In this document: in pieces, positions 1-7,960 of the stretch
Layout: each line of letters starts with the position of its first letter
Numbering within the stretch: position 1 is the stretch's first letter
Origin: Desulfosarcina sp. BuS5
GTDB taxonomy: Bacteria; Desulfobacterota; Desulfobacteria; Desulfobacterales; BuS5
Direction of reading: 5' to 3'
Assembly: GCF_028752835.1 (NCBI RefSeq)
Contig: NZ_CP087952.1
Coordinates: 787,041-851,040 of the forward strand
DNA: 64,000 bases
Notes under the pieces: model-generated
What the model saw: the letters and a program-made list of their open reading frames with translations, nothing else
Told to the model about the DNA's origin: nothing
Database searches by the model: none
Program-made: the position numbers and the translations under genes

Positions 1-1
1 T

Positions 2-1009
2 TCCAAGCCCAACCTGAATTTTAATTTGGAGATGGATCAAATAGACCTGGATAGATATCTGCCGCCTGAACAGAAAAAAACAGCCACGCAAAAAGAAGCC
101 GGGCAGGTGGAAATCAAGGCTGCTGCATTTCCTGCTTCAAAACTTGATTACACTCCACTGCGCAAACTCATTATAAAAGGTAGGATCAAAATTGGTAAAA
201 TCAAGATCGGCAATGCAAAAATTAAGGATATTGACCTGTCAATTTCAGGGAAAAGCGGAATTTTTAAAATCAACCCGCTCACGTTGAATCTATATCAGGG
301 CGATGTAACTACGGTGGGGCTTGTTGATGTGAAGAATGATATCATAAAAAGCAGTTTGGCTTTGGATGTAAAAAATCTCAACACCGGAGGGCTGCTTGCG
401 GATACTTCGGGGCAGGACTTCCTGGAAGGTACTCTGAATACAACCTTAAATCTGAAAACAAGAGGCGACGCCCCCAGTGAAATCAAAAAGAGTCTTAACG
501 GTTCCGGCGAACTAAACCTTACCAATGTCGCCATTAAGGGTATAGATATTACTGGCATGGTAAAAAACACCAAATCCGCATTTACTAAAATCATGGAGGG
601 CAAAGAGGAATCCACCACAAAATTCGGACAAATTTTTTCTTCATTCAAAATAGTTGACGGTGTACTTAACATATCCGACGCCGGATTTATTTCCCATGAC
701 ATTAGATTGACAGCCATGGGCAGAGCCGACCTTGTGACAGAGTCGTTGGATTTCCGGCTGGAACCATTTTTAGTTGAAAAAGAGGGTGACACGAATAAAG
801 ATCGGAAGGGTTCGAAATATCTCATACCGGTGCTCATTACAGGAAATTTTTCATCTCCCAAATTTCGGCCTGATATTAAAAAGGTTATTGATAAAGAGCT
901 TGAAGAACGACTTTTTGAATCATCCGAATTTAAAAAATTTTTTAAAAATGAAGAACTGAAACCTATGGAGGAAACTACAAAAGAAATTTTAAAAGGAATA
1001 TTTAAATAA
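2..1009 (+). CDS. AsmA-like outer-membrane biogenesis protein, C-terminal part
   Basis: The frame is open from the left edge, so the gene starts outside the window and the last ~335 residues are visible. The sequence is beta-rich and has the AsmA C-terminal style: alternating hydrophobic strands with LEGTLNTTLNLKTRG, GSGELNLTNVAIKGIDI and ISDAGFISHDIRLTAMGRADL. It ends in a charged helix rich in E and K. AsmA-family proteins are inner-membrane-anchored, periplasm-spanning proteins linked to lipid transport and outer-membrane assembly, so a diderm host is implied. It is co-directional with the regulator at 1113. It is ordinary chromosomal flank, outside the cassette array. The family call is from recognisable repeats; the exact paralogue cannot be named. 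Confidence 0.8.
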   Translation, partial: SKPNLNFNLEMDQIDLDRYLPPEQKKTATQKEAGQVEIKAAAFPASKLDYTPLRKLIIKGRIKIGKIKIGNAKIKDIDLSISGKSGIFKINPLTLNLYQGDVTTVGLVDVKNDIIKSSLALDVKNLNTGGLLADTSGQDFLEGTLNTTLNLKTRGDAPSEIKKSLNGSGELNLTNVAIKGIDITGMVKNTKSAFTKIMEGKEESTTKFGQIFSSFKIVDGVLNISDAGFISHDIRLTAMGRADLVTESLDFRLEPFLVEKEGDTNKDRKGSKYLIPVLITGNFSSPKFRPDIKKVIDKELEERLFESSEFKKFFKNEELKPMEETTKEILKGIFK

Positions 1010-1112
1010 TAATTGGCGGCACGTTTTTTTTGCTTTTTTTATACCTCACAGCACACCCGAAAAGCATCCTCTCACCTTGGCTTATGCGGTACTCAATGGT
1101 ATTTTTTTAATC

Positions 1113-1799
1113 ATGGAAAAAATTCTGGAAATTATATCAAAGACCCCTATTTTCAACGGACTATCCGAGGATCAGCTTAAAGCCATGAGAAGTATCGCCG
1201 AAGATCAGTTTTATGATAAAGGCAAGATTATTTTTATGGAAGGAGATGAGGGGAACGGTTTCTATATTGTTGCTGCCGGCAAGGTTAAAATCTACAAAGT
1301 CTCCATGGACGGTAAGGAGCAAATACTTCACATATACGGACCAGGCAACCCCTTTGGCGAGGTTTCGGTTTTTTCCGGCCTGAAATTTCCTGCCGTCGCT
1401 GAAGCTCTTATTAAAAGTCACATACTCTTTTTTCCCAAGGATTCTTTTATAAGTCTGTTATCAAAAAATCCGTCCCTGGCCCTAAAGATACTTGCCCTTC
1501 TTTCAAGAAGACTCCGTCAGTTCACACTTTTGATAGAAAACCTGTCCCTTAAAGAAGTTCCAGGACGTTTGGCCGCATATTTTATTTCTTTATCCGAAGA
1601 ACAGGACATACCTGACATCTTGACTCTGCCTGTTTCCAAGGGTCAACTCTCCAGCCTGCTGGGAACAATACCGGAAACCATGTCGCGCATTCTGTCCAGG
1701 ATGAGCAAGGATGGCCTGATTGAGGTTAATGGAAGGGAAATAAAAATATTAAACAATCCCGGGCTTGAAGAGCTGGCTGAATACGGAAAGTTATTATGA
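1113..1799 (+). CDS. Crp/Fnr family transcriptional regulator
   Basis: About 228 aa. Residues ~10-120 form a cyclic-nucleotide-binding-like beta-barrel (IIFMEGDEGNGFYIVAAGKVKIYK, then NPFGEVSVFSG, the usual GE-containing cassette). Residues ~145-220 form a Crp-type winged helix (VSKGQLSSLLGTIPETMSRILSRMSKDGLI). The N-terminal Cys cluster of true FNR is absent, so it does not look like an oxygen-sensing FNR; the ligand is unknown. The start at MEKILEII is preferred over an upstream TTG because homologues begin there, although no good ribosome-binding site precedes it. It is the last ordinary gene before the integron. Confidence 0.88.
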   Translation: MEKILEIISKTPIFNGLSEDQLKAMRSIAEDQFYDKGKIIFMEGDEGNGFYIVAAGKVKIYKVSMDGKEQILHIYGPGNPFGEVSVFSGLKFPAVAEALIKSHILFFPKDSFISLLSKNPSLALKILALLSRRLRQFTLLIENLSLKEVPGRLAAYFISLSEEQDIPDILTLPVSKGQLSSLLGTIPETMSRILSRMSKDGLIEVNGREIKILNNPGLEELAEYGKLL

Positions 1800-1872
1800 A
1801 TGAGGGTTCGCTCAAAGATAACTTCACAGAATTTGTGTCCAAATCCGCTGTAGATTTAATTGATATTTTTAG

Positions 1873-1905
1873 GCAATAGCCCTACGCCCCGACCAGGGCT
1901 ATTGC
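1873..1905. terminator. Perfect 11-bp hairpin downstream of the regulator
   Basis: GCAATAGCCCT at 1873-1883 pairs perfectly with AGGGCTATTGC at 1895-1905 around an 11-nt loop. There is no strong U-tract, so a terminator role is inferred from position only. Its right arm overlaps the left arm of the larger inverted repeat at 1901-2129. Confidence 0.45.
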
Positions 1906-2129
1906 ATCAAAATTTTAGACCATTAAAAATCAAATAGTTGCGTAAGACAGCAAGCAGCATTTGTAACTTATTGATTTATCTAGAATCAAAAATCATGCTA
2001 AATTTTGGCGCCCTTCATTTATCGTTGACACTTTTGAAAGAACAATGGGACACAGATAGGTTTATTTTTTCAAAAAAAGTGTAAAGTACTTTTGAAGTGA
2101 TATGAAGGGTGCCCAAATTTTGATGCAAT
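1901..2129. repeat. Nested inverted repeats (MITE-like) truncating the integron integrase
   Basis: ATTGCATCAAAATTT at 1901-1915 is the exact inverse of AAATTTTGATGCAAT at 2115-2129. Inside it a second, imperfect pair is found at 2000-2018 (AAATTTTGGCGCCCTTCAT) and 2102-2120. Translation of the integrase remnant stops matching the family at the right end of this structure, and nothing integrase-like is found to its left. It could be a small non-autonomous element or a decayed insertion; no second copy is present in the window. Confidence 0.5.
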
Positions 2130-2224
2130 CGCTCTATGATATAGCGCACAATCCATTGACAATACGTAACCTCTGTGCAATAGGCATAATGATGGTAACG
2201 TAAAACTTCTTTGACCTGATCCAT
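2015..2224 (-). pseudogene. intI: Integron integrase (IntI) N-terminal remnant
   Basis: Residues MDQVKEVLRYHHYAYCTEVT and then YCQWIVRYI match the conserved N-terminal SAM-like/core-binding motif of integron integrases (DQVRE.IR..HYS.RTE.SY..WI..FI). In-frame codons upstream to about 2257 add a PDPKAKS-like lead that also fits. After ~32 residues similarity ends at the inverted repeat, and the catalytic RHRY domain and the intI patch are absent. The minus-strand orientation, divergent from cassettes starting at 2436, is the normal integron layout. The local array therefore has no functional integrase of its own; recent cassette movement must have used one elsewhere or preceded this loss. Confidence 0.82.
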
Positions 2225-2285
2225 TGATTTTGCTTTTGGATCAGGACGGAATCTGCGTTTTATCCTGCATCATATTTACTTTAAT

Positions 2286-2436
2286 ATCGCAATAAGTGTA
2301 AAAATTTGTCAATAAATGTAATATGAGTACTAAATATATATTTTATACAGATTTTATTGTTTAATATAGCAATATGCGTAAAAAAGTGCAACCTATATGC
2401 GGAAATAGCATGTATTTTTTTACATTTATTGCTCTG
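2286..2436 (+). other. Probable attI region with iterated GCAATA-GTAAAA motifs
   Basis: Lies between the intI remnant and the first cassette boundary, where attI and the cassette promoter are expected. Four copies of a GCAATAarYGTAAAAA-like motif are visible: ~2289-2303, ~2309-2321 and ~2369-2385 on the plus strand, and ~2415-2432 on the minus strand. Known attI sites carry integrase-binding direct repeats next to the crossover, so these are candidate binding sites. The stretch is very AT-rich, but I cannot assign -35/-10 boxes with confidence. The first 201-bp element starts at 2436. Confidence 0.55.
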
Positions 2437-2636
2437 ATAAGTTGACCGTGAGCTCCGCTACGCTACGCACACGGTCAACTTATCGCCGGCTGTCGAGTTC
2501 CTCGAACGTCCTTGACAGGTTCCGCTCACGCTCCACCTATCAAGGGCGTTCGAGCCGACTGCGATTCTCGACACTGAATGAAAAAAAACCGCCTTTTTCA
2601 TTCAGTGCCTGCGATTCTCGCGGCTCAACAGCCGGC
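2436..2636 (+). repeat. 201-bp multi-hairpin element, copy 1 (at attI)
   Basis: Non-coding element read as GATAAGTTGACC...ACAGCCGGC. Hairpin 1: GATAAGTTGACCGTG (2436-2450) with CACGGTCAACTTATC (2470-2484). Outer stem: GCCGGCTGT (2485-2493) with ACAGCCGGC (2628-2636). Hairpin 2: about 2501-2554 (CTCGAACG...CGTTCGAG). Hairpin 3: 2572-2607 (CACTGAATG...CATTCAGTG), flanked by the 12-bp direct repeat CTGCGATTCTCG at 2559 and 2609. It is followed directly by GTTAGCC, a perfect integron R' core. The GGTCAAC-TTATC-GCCGGCTGT series reads as R''-spacer-L'' of an attC whose L' is ACAGCCGGC. Seven further copies are in the window. The open frame through it is not a gene. Confidence 0.95.
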
Positions 2637-2674
2637 GTTAGCCAAAAAAACAATAACTATACGGGGAGAAAACT

Positions 2675-3001
2675 ATGAAAAAAGCTATATGGTTGTCATA
2701 TGATTTGGGAGTAAAAGGAGATTATGAAGGACTATATGCATGGCTAGATGATCTTGAGGCAAAAGAATGCGGTGATAGTTTAGCTTTTTTTAATTATGAA
2801 ATTGATAACGATGAAAATTTAATTGAAAAGATAAAAGAAGATATAAAAAATAACATATCTCTCACAAAAAGAGATAGAGTTTATATAATATTCAAAAGTT
2901 CTGAAAAAAAATTAAAAGGAAAATTTATTTTTGGGAAACGTAAATCTGCACCATGGACAGGTTATGGAACTAAATCAACAGAAAGTGATGAAGACTATTA
3001 A
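2675..3001 (+). CDS. Small hypothetical protein paired with a PIN toxin
   Basis: 108 aa, preceded by GGGGAGAAAACT before the ATG. The N-terminus KKAIWLSYDLGVKGDYEGL, then LYAWLDDLEAKECGDSLAFF, suggests a small alpha/beta (ferredoxin-like) fold; a distant Cas2/VapD-like shape is possible but not shown. It ends two bases before the PIN-domain ORF at 3004, so the two are co-transcribed in one cassette. Position suggests a partner or antitoxin of the PIN protein. Function is not established. Confidence 0.72.
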   Translation: MKKAIWLSYDLGVKGDYEGLYAWLDDLEAKECGDSLAFFNYEIDNDENLIEKIKEDIKNNISLTKRDRVYIIFKSSEKKLKGKFIFGKRKSAPWTGYGTKSTESDEDY

Positions 3002-3003
3002 AT

Positions 3004-3420
3004 ATGGCAAAATCAATAGTAATAGACACAGGATTTTGGTTTGCTCTATTTGATGATAGAGACCGTTACCATGAAGACGCTTTGTTATATTTTGAATATA
3101 TCGCTCCACATACATTACTAATTCCTTGGCCAACACTATATGAGACTTTAAATACTAGATTCTCTCGACGTCAGTCATGGACTGAAAAGTTCCATAGAAT
3201 TATAAAATCTCATTCCACTTATTATATATCAGATAAAGATTATAAAGAAGTCTCTCTGAATTATTTTTTTAGTCATGGGCAGAGATTTAGTTTGGTAGAT
3301 ATAATAATAAGAAATATCTTGGAAGATGATTCCGTCAAAATAGATGCAATTCTTACCTTTAATGAGTCTGATTTCATTGATATATGTTATAAAAAGGGAA
3401 TTGAATTATTTAATGGCTAA
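3004..3420 (+). CDS. PIN-domain protein (VapC-like toxin)
   Basis: 138 aa. PIN features in order: the first Asp in IVIDTGFWFALFDDRD; PWPTLYETLNTRF carrying the conserved Glu; FSLVDIIIRNIL carrying the D of the third acidic site; and ILTFNESDF carrying the fourth. PIN domains are Mg-dependent RNases, often the toxin of type II toxin-antitoxin pairs. It directly follows the 108-aa ORF, which is the likely antidote or regulator. The stop codon lies inside the R'' core of the next attC (GGCTAAC), a compact cassette end. Confidence 0.82.
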   Translation: MAKSIVIDTGFWFALFDDRDRYHEDALLYFEYIAPHTLLIPWPTLYETLNTRFSRRQSWTEKFHRIIKSHSTYYISDKDYKEVSLNYFFSHGQRFSLVDIIIRNILEDDSVKIDAILTFNESDFIDICYKKGIELFNG

Positions 3421-4172
3421 CAAGGCGCTCCTCGTGCCAAGATAAATCCGAATCGTTGGGATAAGACACAAGGTCTTTGAAACTCGATATTGTTACCAAG
3501 TGGGTGCTCGGGAAACGGTTTGTTTCCTTCATCTCTGCAGGGCTTGCTCTGGCATTGATGTTAAGATAGTCCCACCTGACTAAAGACTAACCAGCAGGTC
3601 AGTAGCGAAGTCCACAGGTAAACCCGGTAACGGGAGTCTGGAGCTGGACGGAGCAAGATTGCAGGCTCTGTATTGAGCCCCGAAAAATGTATGGTTGTGG
3701 TCATTGTGATAATCCTGCTTGCAGGAAAAAGCCGACGCTTTGGAGACAGCGGAAGGCAGCAGTCCTGAATATGCTAAGGCAAGTATTCAGGACACCACCG
3801 GGGTCTTAGACCAGGGCATGTACTCAAAGGGGTAGCTCGGGAACTTGGGAGACCCGGATGTTTCCTTGGGTAAAAAGAACGGTAACAGGAAATCCAGCGC
3901 AAGCGAAATCCCGGCGTTGCATAGGAATGTCCCGCCTTGCAACGAGTCTGCCATTGGCAGAAACACAAACATTAAAAGATGGGCGATACAAGGTATCAGG
4001 GGAGGATAGCGAAGAGCGAACGAACCTGAGATAAACATTCGGAAGTCTTAGCAGATCATAGTACCGATGATTAAGAATTGAACTATCTTGATCGGAAAGG
4101 TGGGGAAGTGATGCCCAAGCGACCCACTGCAGGGAAGGTGAAGCAGGGTATAACGTTTTTTTGGCAGGAATT

Positions 4173-5546
4173 ATGGGAGATACACAGATGTCACAAACCA
4201 TATCAACAAAAAGCCGAGAAATTGCAAGAACGGTCGCTTGCAATTCCAGACCGATAGAATGGGGACAACCACCGGTGTTAACAGGTGGGTCATCCCTTAT
4301 CAAAATCGAGCTGCTTGCTCAAAGTAATCCTGAACTGGTATTTACATCAGTAGTCCATCGGATAGACTTTGATTTACTGAAACAATCCTTTCGTAAAATT
4401 CGGAAAAGCAAATCTGCAGGAGTGGACAAGGTTACGGCAAAGGAGTATGCCGAAAATCTTGATCAAAACCTCTATAATCTGTATGAACGACTGCGGAGAG
4501 GACAGTACGTTGCGTCTCCTGTAAAGCGTATCTGGATAGACAAGGAAGGAGGGAAAAAGCGTCCAATTGGCATACCTGTACTTGAGGATAAAATTGTCCA
4601 GAAAGCAGCAGCAGCCATATTGAATGTCATATTTGACAGGAATTTTTACAATTTTTCCCATGCATTCAGAAAAGGTCGGAGCCAACACATGGCAATCAAA
4701 GATTTACGTGAGCAATGCTTGAAGCAGAATATCAGCTGGATAGTAAGCGCAGATATTACAGGACTATTTGACAATATTAATCACGAGTTACTTAAAGACA
4801 TGATACGTCGGAGAGTAAGTGACGGCGGAATGATTCGCCTGATAGGGAAGTGGTTGAATGCAGGCGTAATGGAGGAAGGCAACCTGACGTACTCTGAAAC
4901 GGGCACTCCACAGGGAGGAGTAATTTCCCCTGTGCTCAGTAATATCTTTCTTCATTATGTTTTAGATGACTGGTACGTGAAAGAAGTGATCCCCCGGATG
5001 AAAGGGAGATGCTCCATCATACGCTGGGCGGATGATTTCATCCTCGGGTTCGAGTATGAAAAAGACGCATTGCGTGTCATGGATGTATTACCCAGGCGGT
5101 TCGAACAGTTCGAGCTGTCACTTCACCCGGAAAAGACAAAACTGATTCGATTTTCCAAACGCATTAGCGGAAAGGGAAACGGGACGTTTGATTTTTTAGG
5201 GTTTACATTTTACTGGTCAAAATCATTAAAAGGGTACATGGTAATAAAGAAAAAGACGGCAAGAAAGCGTTCAAGCCGTTTTATGAAGAGAATATGGATA
5301 TGGTGCAAGGATAACCGTCATAAGCCAATGGCCGAGCAGTATGAGATTCTTTGCAGTAAACTGCGAGGTTTTTACCAGTACTTTGGAGTAATAAGTAACT
5401 ACAAAGTGCTGGAAGTTGTGTTTGAATATACTGAGAAAGCATGGCGTCGATGGTTAAGCCGAAGAAGTCACAAGGGCGAAGTAATGTTCGAGGACTTGCG
5501 CACAACATACCCACTGCCATTACCCAGAATAGTCCATAATATTTGA
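4173..5546 (+). CDS. Group II intron reverse transcriptase/maturase (copy A)
   Basis: 457 aa from the ATG; a TTG 12 bases upstream is also possible. RT motifs are in order: KSAGVDKVTAKEY (RT0/1), KRPIGIPVLEDKIVQ (RT2), DITGLFDNINHELL (RT3), GTPQGGVISPVLSNIF (RT4), the catalytic RWADDF (RT5) and DFLGFTF (RT7). It is followed by a maturase-like X domain (CSKLRGFYQYFG). The C-terminus ends in a YPLPLPRI stretch and lacks an HNH endonuclease domain, so second-strand cleavage must use other means (for example a replication fork or a hairpin target). It splices and mobilises the surrounding intron. The phylogenetic class cannot be fixed by eye. Confidence 0.95.
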   Translation: MGDTQMSQTISTKSREIARTVACNSRPIEWGQPPVLTGGSSLIKIELLAQSNPELVFTSVVHRIDFDLLKQSFRKIRKSKSAGVDKVTAKEYAENLDQNLYNLYERLRRGQYVASPVKRIWIDKEGGKKRPIGIPVLEDKIVQKAAAAILNVIFDRNFYNFSHAFRKGRSQHMAIKDLREQCLKQNISWIVSADITGLFDNINHELLKDMIRRRVSDGGMIRLIGKWLNAGVMEEGNLTYSETGTPQGGVISPVLSNIFLHYVLDDWYVKEVIPRMKGRCSIIRWADDFILGFEYEKDALRVMDVLPRRFEQFELSLHPEKTKLIRFSKRISGKGNGTFDFLGFTFYWSKSLKGYMVIKKKTARKRSSRFMKRIWIWCKDNRHKPMAEQYEILCSKLRGFYQYFGVISNYKVLEVVFEYTEKAWRRWLSRRSHKGEVMFEDLRTTYPLPLPRIVHNI

Positions 5547-5619
5547 TGCCGTAAGGGCTGCAAAGTTATACGCCAAACGGGGTGTCGCCTGTTTGGTTGA
5601 TAATCCGGTAAAAAGGATT

Positions 5620-5697
5620 TGAACCGAGGAACCGTATGAGGGAAATCTTCACGTACGGGTCTGTAGGGGGGGCGTCGGGTAACCGATGCTCCTACCT
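5620..5697 (+). ncRNA. Group II intron domains V and VI
   Basis: Domain V is recognisable as GGAACCGTATGAGGGAAA followed by TCTTCACGTACGGGTCT, the usual ~34-nt hairpin. Domain VI is closed by GTAGG (from 5663) with CCTAC (5691-5695). The equivalent segments in copies B and C are at about 32310-32387 and 51958-52035. Confidence 0.8.
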
Positions 5698-5749
5698 GGA
5701 ACTTGACCGCTGTTCCGCTAGCGCTCCACAGCGGCAAGTGAGCTTTGTC

Positions 5750-5950
5750 GATAAGTTGACCGTGAGCTCCGCTACGCTACGCACACGGTCAACTTATCGC
5801 CGGCTGTCGAGTTCCTCGAACGTCCTTGACAGGTTCCGCTCACGCTCCACCTATCAAGGGCGTTCGAGCCGACTGCGATTCTCGACACTGAATGAAAAAA
5901 AACCGCCTTTTTCATTCAGTGCCTGCGATTCTCGCGGCTCAACAGCCGGC
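5750..5950 (+). repeat. 201-bp multi-hairpin element, copy 2
   Basis: Same sequence and structure as copy 1. It is preceded by the attC tail ...GAGCTTTGTC and followed directly by the R' core GTTATGC. Confidence 0.95.
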
Positions 5951-5972
5951 GTTATGCATAAAAAGGTAACTT

Positions 5973-6785
5973 ATGAAGTTCAGTGAGAGAATAGAAATCA
6001 AGCCAGTTGAAACAGCTCTTCAAGTGCAGGGAATGAACGATGAATTACGTAATTCTTTGTGGAATGTCCTAGATGTTTTTATATGGAGTAAGAACAATTT
6101 CTTGTATAGACAGTATGGATCAGGTGATATTGAAGAATTTAGCCGTCGGCTATGGTTTCACTATTTCAAGAAACCAATGGATTCACGACCTGAAAGAGCA
6201 CATAGAATATTAGAAGCTATTAGGAGTTACTATTTTGAATGCCCTTGGTATGAAGTTTATGATTTTTTAGAGTATGTATTATTAGCTGAGCGCAACGCCA
6301 GATTAATCAAAGCAATAAACAATATACTTGAGCGAGAATTATCAGGTTATCGTTTTATTGAATCTGCATTTGTTCCTGTCACTGATGAAGTGGAAATTGA
6401 AGCGGTACAAAAGGCTTTAACAGAAGGCCCCTTTAACGGTGTTCATGCACATCTTAAGAAAGCAATGGAACACTTGGCTAGAAGAGAAAATCCTGACTAT
6501 AGAAATTCAATCAAAGAGTCAATATCTGCCGTCGAAAGTATGTCTCGTGTGATAACTGGAAATTCAAAAGCGACTTTGGGGGAAGCGTTAACTATTCTCG
6601 AAAAAAAAGGACATCTGCATCCTGCTCTTAAAAAAGGATTCTCTTCAATTTATGGATATACTAGGGATGAAGATGGAATAAGACATGCCATGTTAGACGA
6701 ACCAGATATTTCGGTTTCTGATGCAAAGTTTTTCCTAGTATCATGCTCAACATTTATAAATTATTTAAAAACAACTATCGTATAA
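5973..6785 (+). CDS. AbiJ-type abortive-infection-like protein (AbiJ-NTD4 plus HEPN-like C-terminus)
   Basis: 270 aa. The N-terminus (MKFSERIEIKP...GMNDELRNSLWNVLDVF) resembles the AbiJ N-terminal domain 4. The last ~100 residues (HLARRENPDYRNSIKESISAVE...LHPALKKGFSSIYGYTRDEDGIRHAM...SCSTFINYLK) resemble the HEPN-like domain of AbiJ-type proteins. Such proteins are linked to phage abortive infection; a ribonuclease role is inferred from the HEPN-like part. It is a single-gene cassette that starts 22 bases after element copy 2 and ends just before the attC at 6789. Confidence 0.75.
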   Translation: MKFSERIEIKPVETALQVQGMNDELRNSLWNVLDVFIWSKNNFLYRQYGSGDIEEFSRRLWFHYFKKPMDSRPERAHRILEAIRSYYFECPWYEVYDFLEYVLLAERNARLIKAINNILERELSGYRFIESAFVPVTDEVEIEAVQKALTEGPFNGVHAHLKKAMEHLARRENPDYRNSIKESISAVESMSRVITGNSKATLGEALTILEKKGHLHPALKKGFSSIYGYTRDEDGIRHAMLDEPDISVSDAKFFLVSCSTFINYLKTTIV

Positions 6786-6788
6786 AAT

Positions 6789-6860
6789 GCATAACAAGTC
6801 ACTGCACTGGATTTTTACTCCGCTACGCTCCGTAAAAACCAGTGAGTTCAGTCGTTAGCC
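6789..6860 (+). other. attC site (72 bp, intact)
   Basis: R'' GCATAAC, R' GTTAGCC. CACTGG-TTTTTAC and GTAAAAA-CCAGTG form the stem with a TCCGCTACGCTCC tip. Near-identical to the attC at 24181, as expected for sites of one integron. Confidence 0.88.
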
Positions 6861-6898
6861 TGCAAAGATAGCCATAATTCTGCTAAGGGAGTGTTAAA

Positions 6899-7960
6899 AT
6901 GTATAGAGTAGATATTAAGAATAAAAAACTTATTGAGATTCCAGCTACAACATACAGTGAACTCAATCTTAGAGAACGTTTTGATATCCAAGAGTGGATT
7001 GCAGGAACACCGGAAATACTTGGCGAGCCCCTCATGATAATATCAAAGGAGTTAATTTTGCCATCTGGCCGTCGTCTTGACTTACTTGCGGTGGATAAAG
7101 AAGGGGCATTGGTCATAATTGAATTAAAACGGGATAATTCCGGTTCGGATGTAGAGTGGCAGGCGATCAAATATGCCTCTTACTGCTCAAGTTTTTCTCA
7201 TGACGAAATCTATAAGCATTTTGCTGAATATCTCGGTACAGATGGTGATGACGCTCAGGTCAAAATCGAAGGATTTATCAACTGTGAGCCTGAAGATCTA
7301 AACCAACGCCAAAGGATAATTTTGGTTGCCAAGGAATTTCATTCCGAGGTTATTTCTGCCGTATTGTGGCTTCGTGAATCAGAAATAGATATCGAATGTA
7401 TACGGTTGACGCCCTATTTTGATCAGAAGGGAGAACTTTTCATTAATCCCGAAATAATTATTCCACTCCCTGAAGCAAAGGATTACATTCAAAAGAAGGA
7501 AAGCAAACAAAAAGAGCTGAAGCAATCTGGAAAGAGTTCGTTTTCTTTAGAAAAATCAAATTTGGAGCCAGACGAATTAAAGAATCGGATCGTTGAATCA
7601 CTTACTAGGGATAGCGAACTTACCCCCCGTTTTCGAGCCTTCCTGGAAATAATCAGCCAGGAGGATAGAATCTACAATCGAGATGAAGTAAAGCAAGGCC
7701 TGTATGAAGCTGGAGTCGGAAACGACATCGGTCAAAGTGGTCGCTACCTAAGCAATATTTCTCAGTTCCTGACCAAGAAATCAAATCCTCATCTCCGACA
7801 GGTAGTCGAATTTGAAAGTGGGGGCACACACGGTGAGACAAAGGACAATTACCATATTGTTTCTGAATATCATGATCTAATTCAACAGGCTTTGGAAGAG
7901 ACATCAAGAGAAGTATCAAAAGAGCCGCAGGCCAACAATTTGGTCCAGCCGACCTCGTAA
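6899..7960 (+). CDS. NucS/DUF91-like PD-(D/E)XK nuclease
   Basis: 353 aa, with AAGGGAGTG before the ATG. The central segment SGRRLDLLAVDKEGALVIIELK shows the D...ExK signature of the restriction-endonuclease fold as in the NucS C-terminal domain. The first 60 residues (LIEIPATTYSELNLRERFDIQEWI) match the leader of that family. Residues ~100-190 complete the nuclease-like core. A Lys/Glu-rich linker (~200-230) leads to an extra C-terminal domain without a clear family. A mismatch-repair or defence nuclease role is inferred; the N-terminal binding domain of archaeal NucS is not evident. The last residues are encoded inside the next attC. Confidence 0.8.
   Translation: MYRVDIKNKKLIEIPATTYSELNLRERFDIQEWIAGTPEILGEPLMIISKELILPSGRRLDLLAVDKEGALVIIELKRDNSGSDVEWQAIKYASYCSSFSHDEIYKHFAEYLGTDGDDAQVKIEGFINCEPEDLNQRQRIILVAKEFHSEVISAVLWLRESEIDIECIRLTPYFDQKGELFINPEIIIPLPEAKDYIQKKESKQKELKQSGKSSFSLEKSNLEPDELKNRIVESLTRDSELTPRFRAFLEIISQEDRIYNRDEVKQGLYEAGVGNDIGQSGRYLSNISQFLTKKSNPHLRQVVEFESGGTHGETKDNYHIVSEYHDLIQQALEETSREVSKEPQANNLVQPTS

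Larger units (their letters stand above)
3434..5697 (+). mobile_element. Group II intron, copy A (complete), inserted in an attC
   Basis: About 2.26 kb. It starts GTGCC after the exon ...CTC and ends ...CCTAC(CT) before GGAAC. The 3' limit is uncertain by two bases, because CTGGAA follows CCTAC in all three copies. It has ~730 nt of structured 5' RNA, one reverse-transcriptase ORF, and domains V and VI at the 3' end. Copies B and C on the minus strand are almost identical, so it was mobile recently. The intron lies 12 nt inside the attC after the AAC of R'', in the same orientation as the cassette genes. Confidence 0.88.
3415..5749 (+). other. attC site split by a group II intron and capped by a 201-bp element
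   Basis: R'' is GGCTAAC at 3415-3421. The stem resumes after the intron at about 5696: TTGACCGCTGT and ACAGCGGCAA form the inner hairpin with a TTCCGCTAGCGCTCC tip. The site runs to 5749, where GTT would be expected, but the 201-bp element copy 2 starts instead and the R' GTTATGC follows it at 5951. Confidence 0.7.

Noticed and set aside
295-861. 188-codon frame antisense to the AsmA-like gene
   Set aside because: Shadow of a strong coding sequence; no ribosome site or protein family.
2442-2678. Repeated open frame of ~65 residues present in the 201-bp elements
   Set aside because: It lacks a ribosome site, ends differently in each copy, and exists only because the element is conserved; arms of hairpins dominate its codons.
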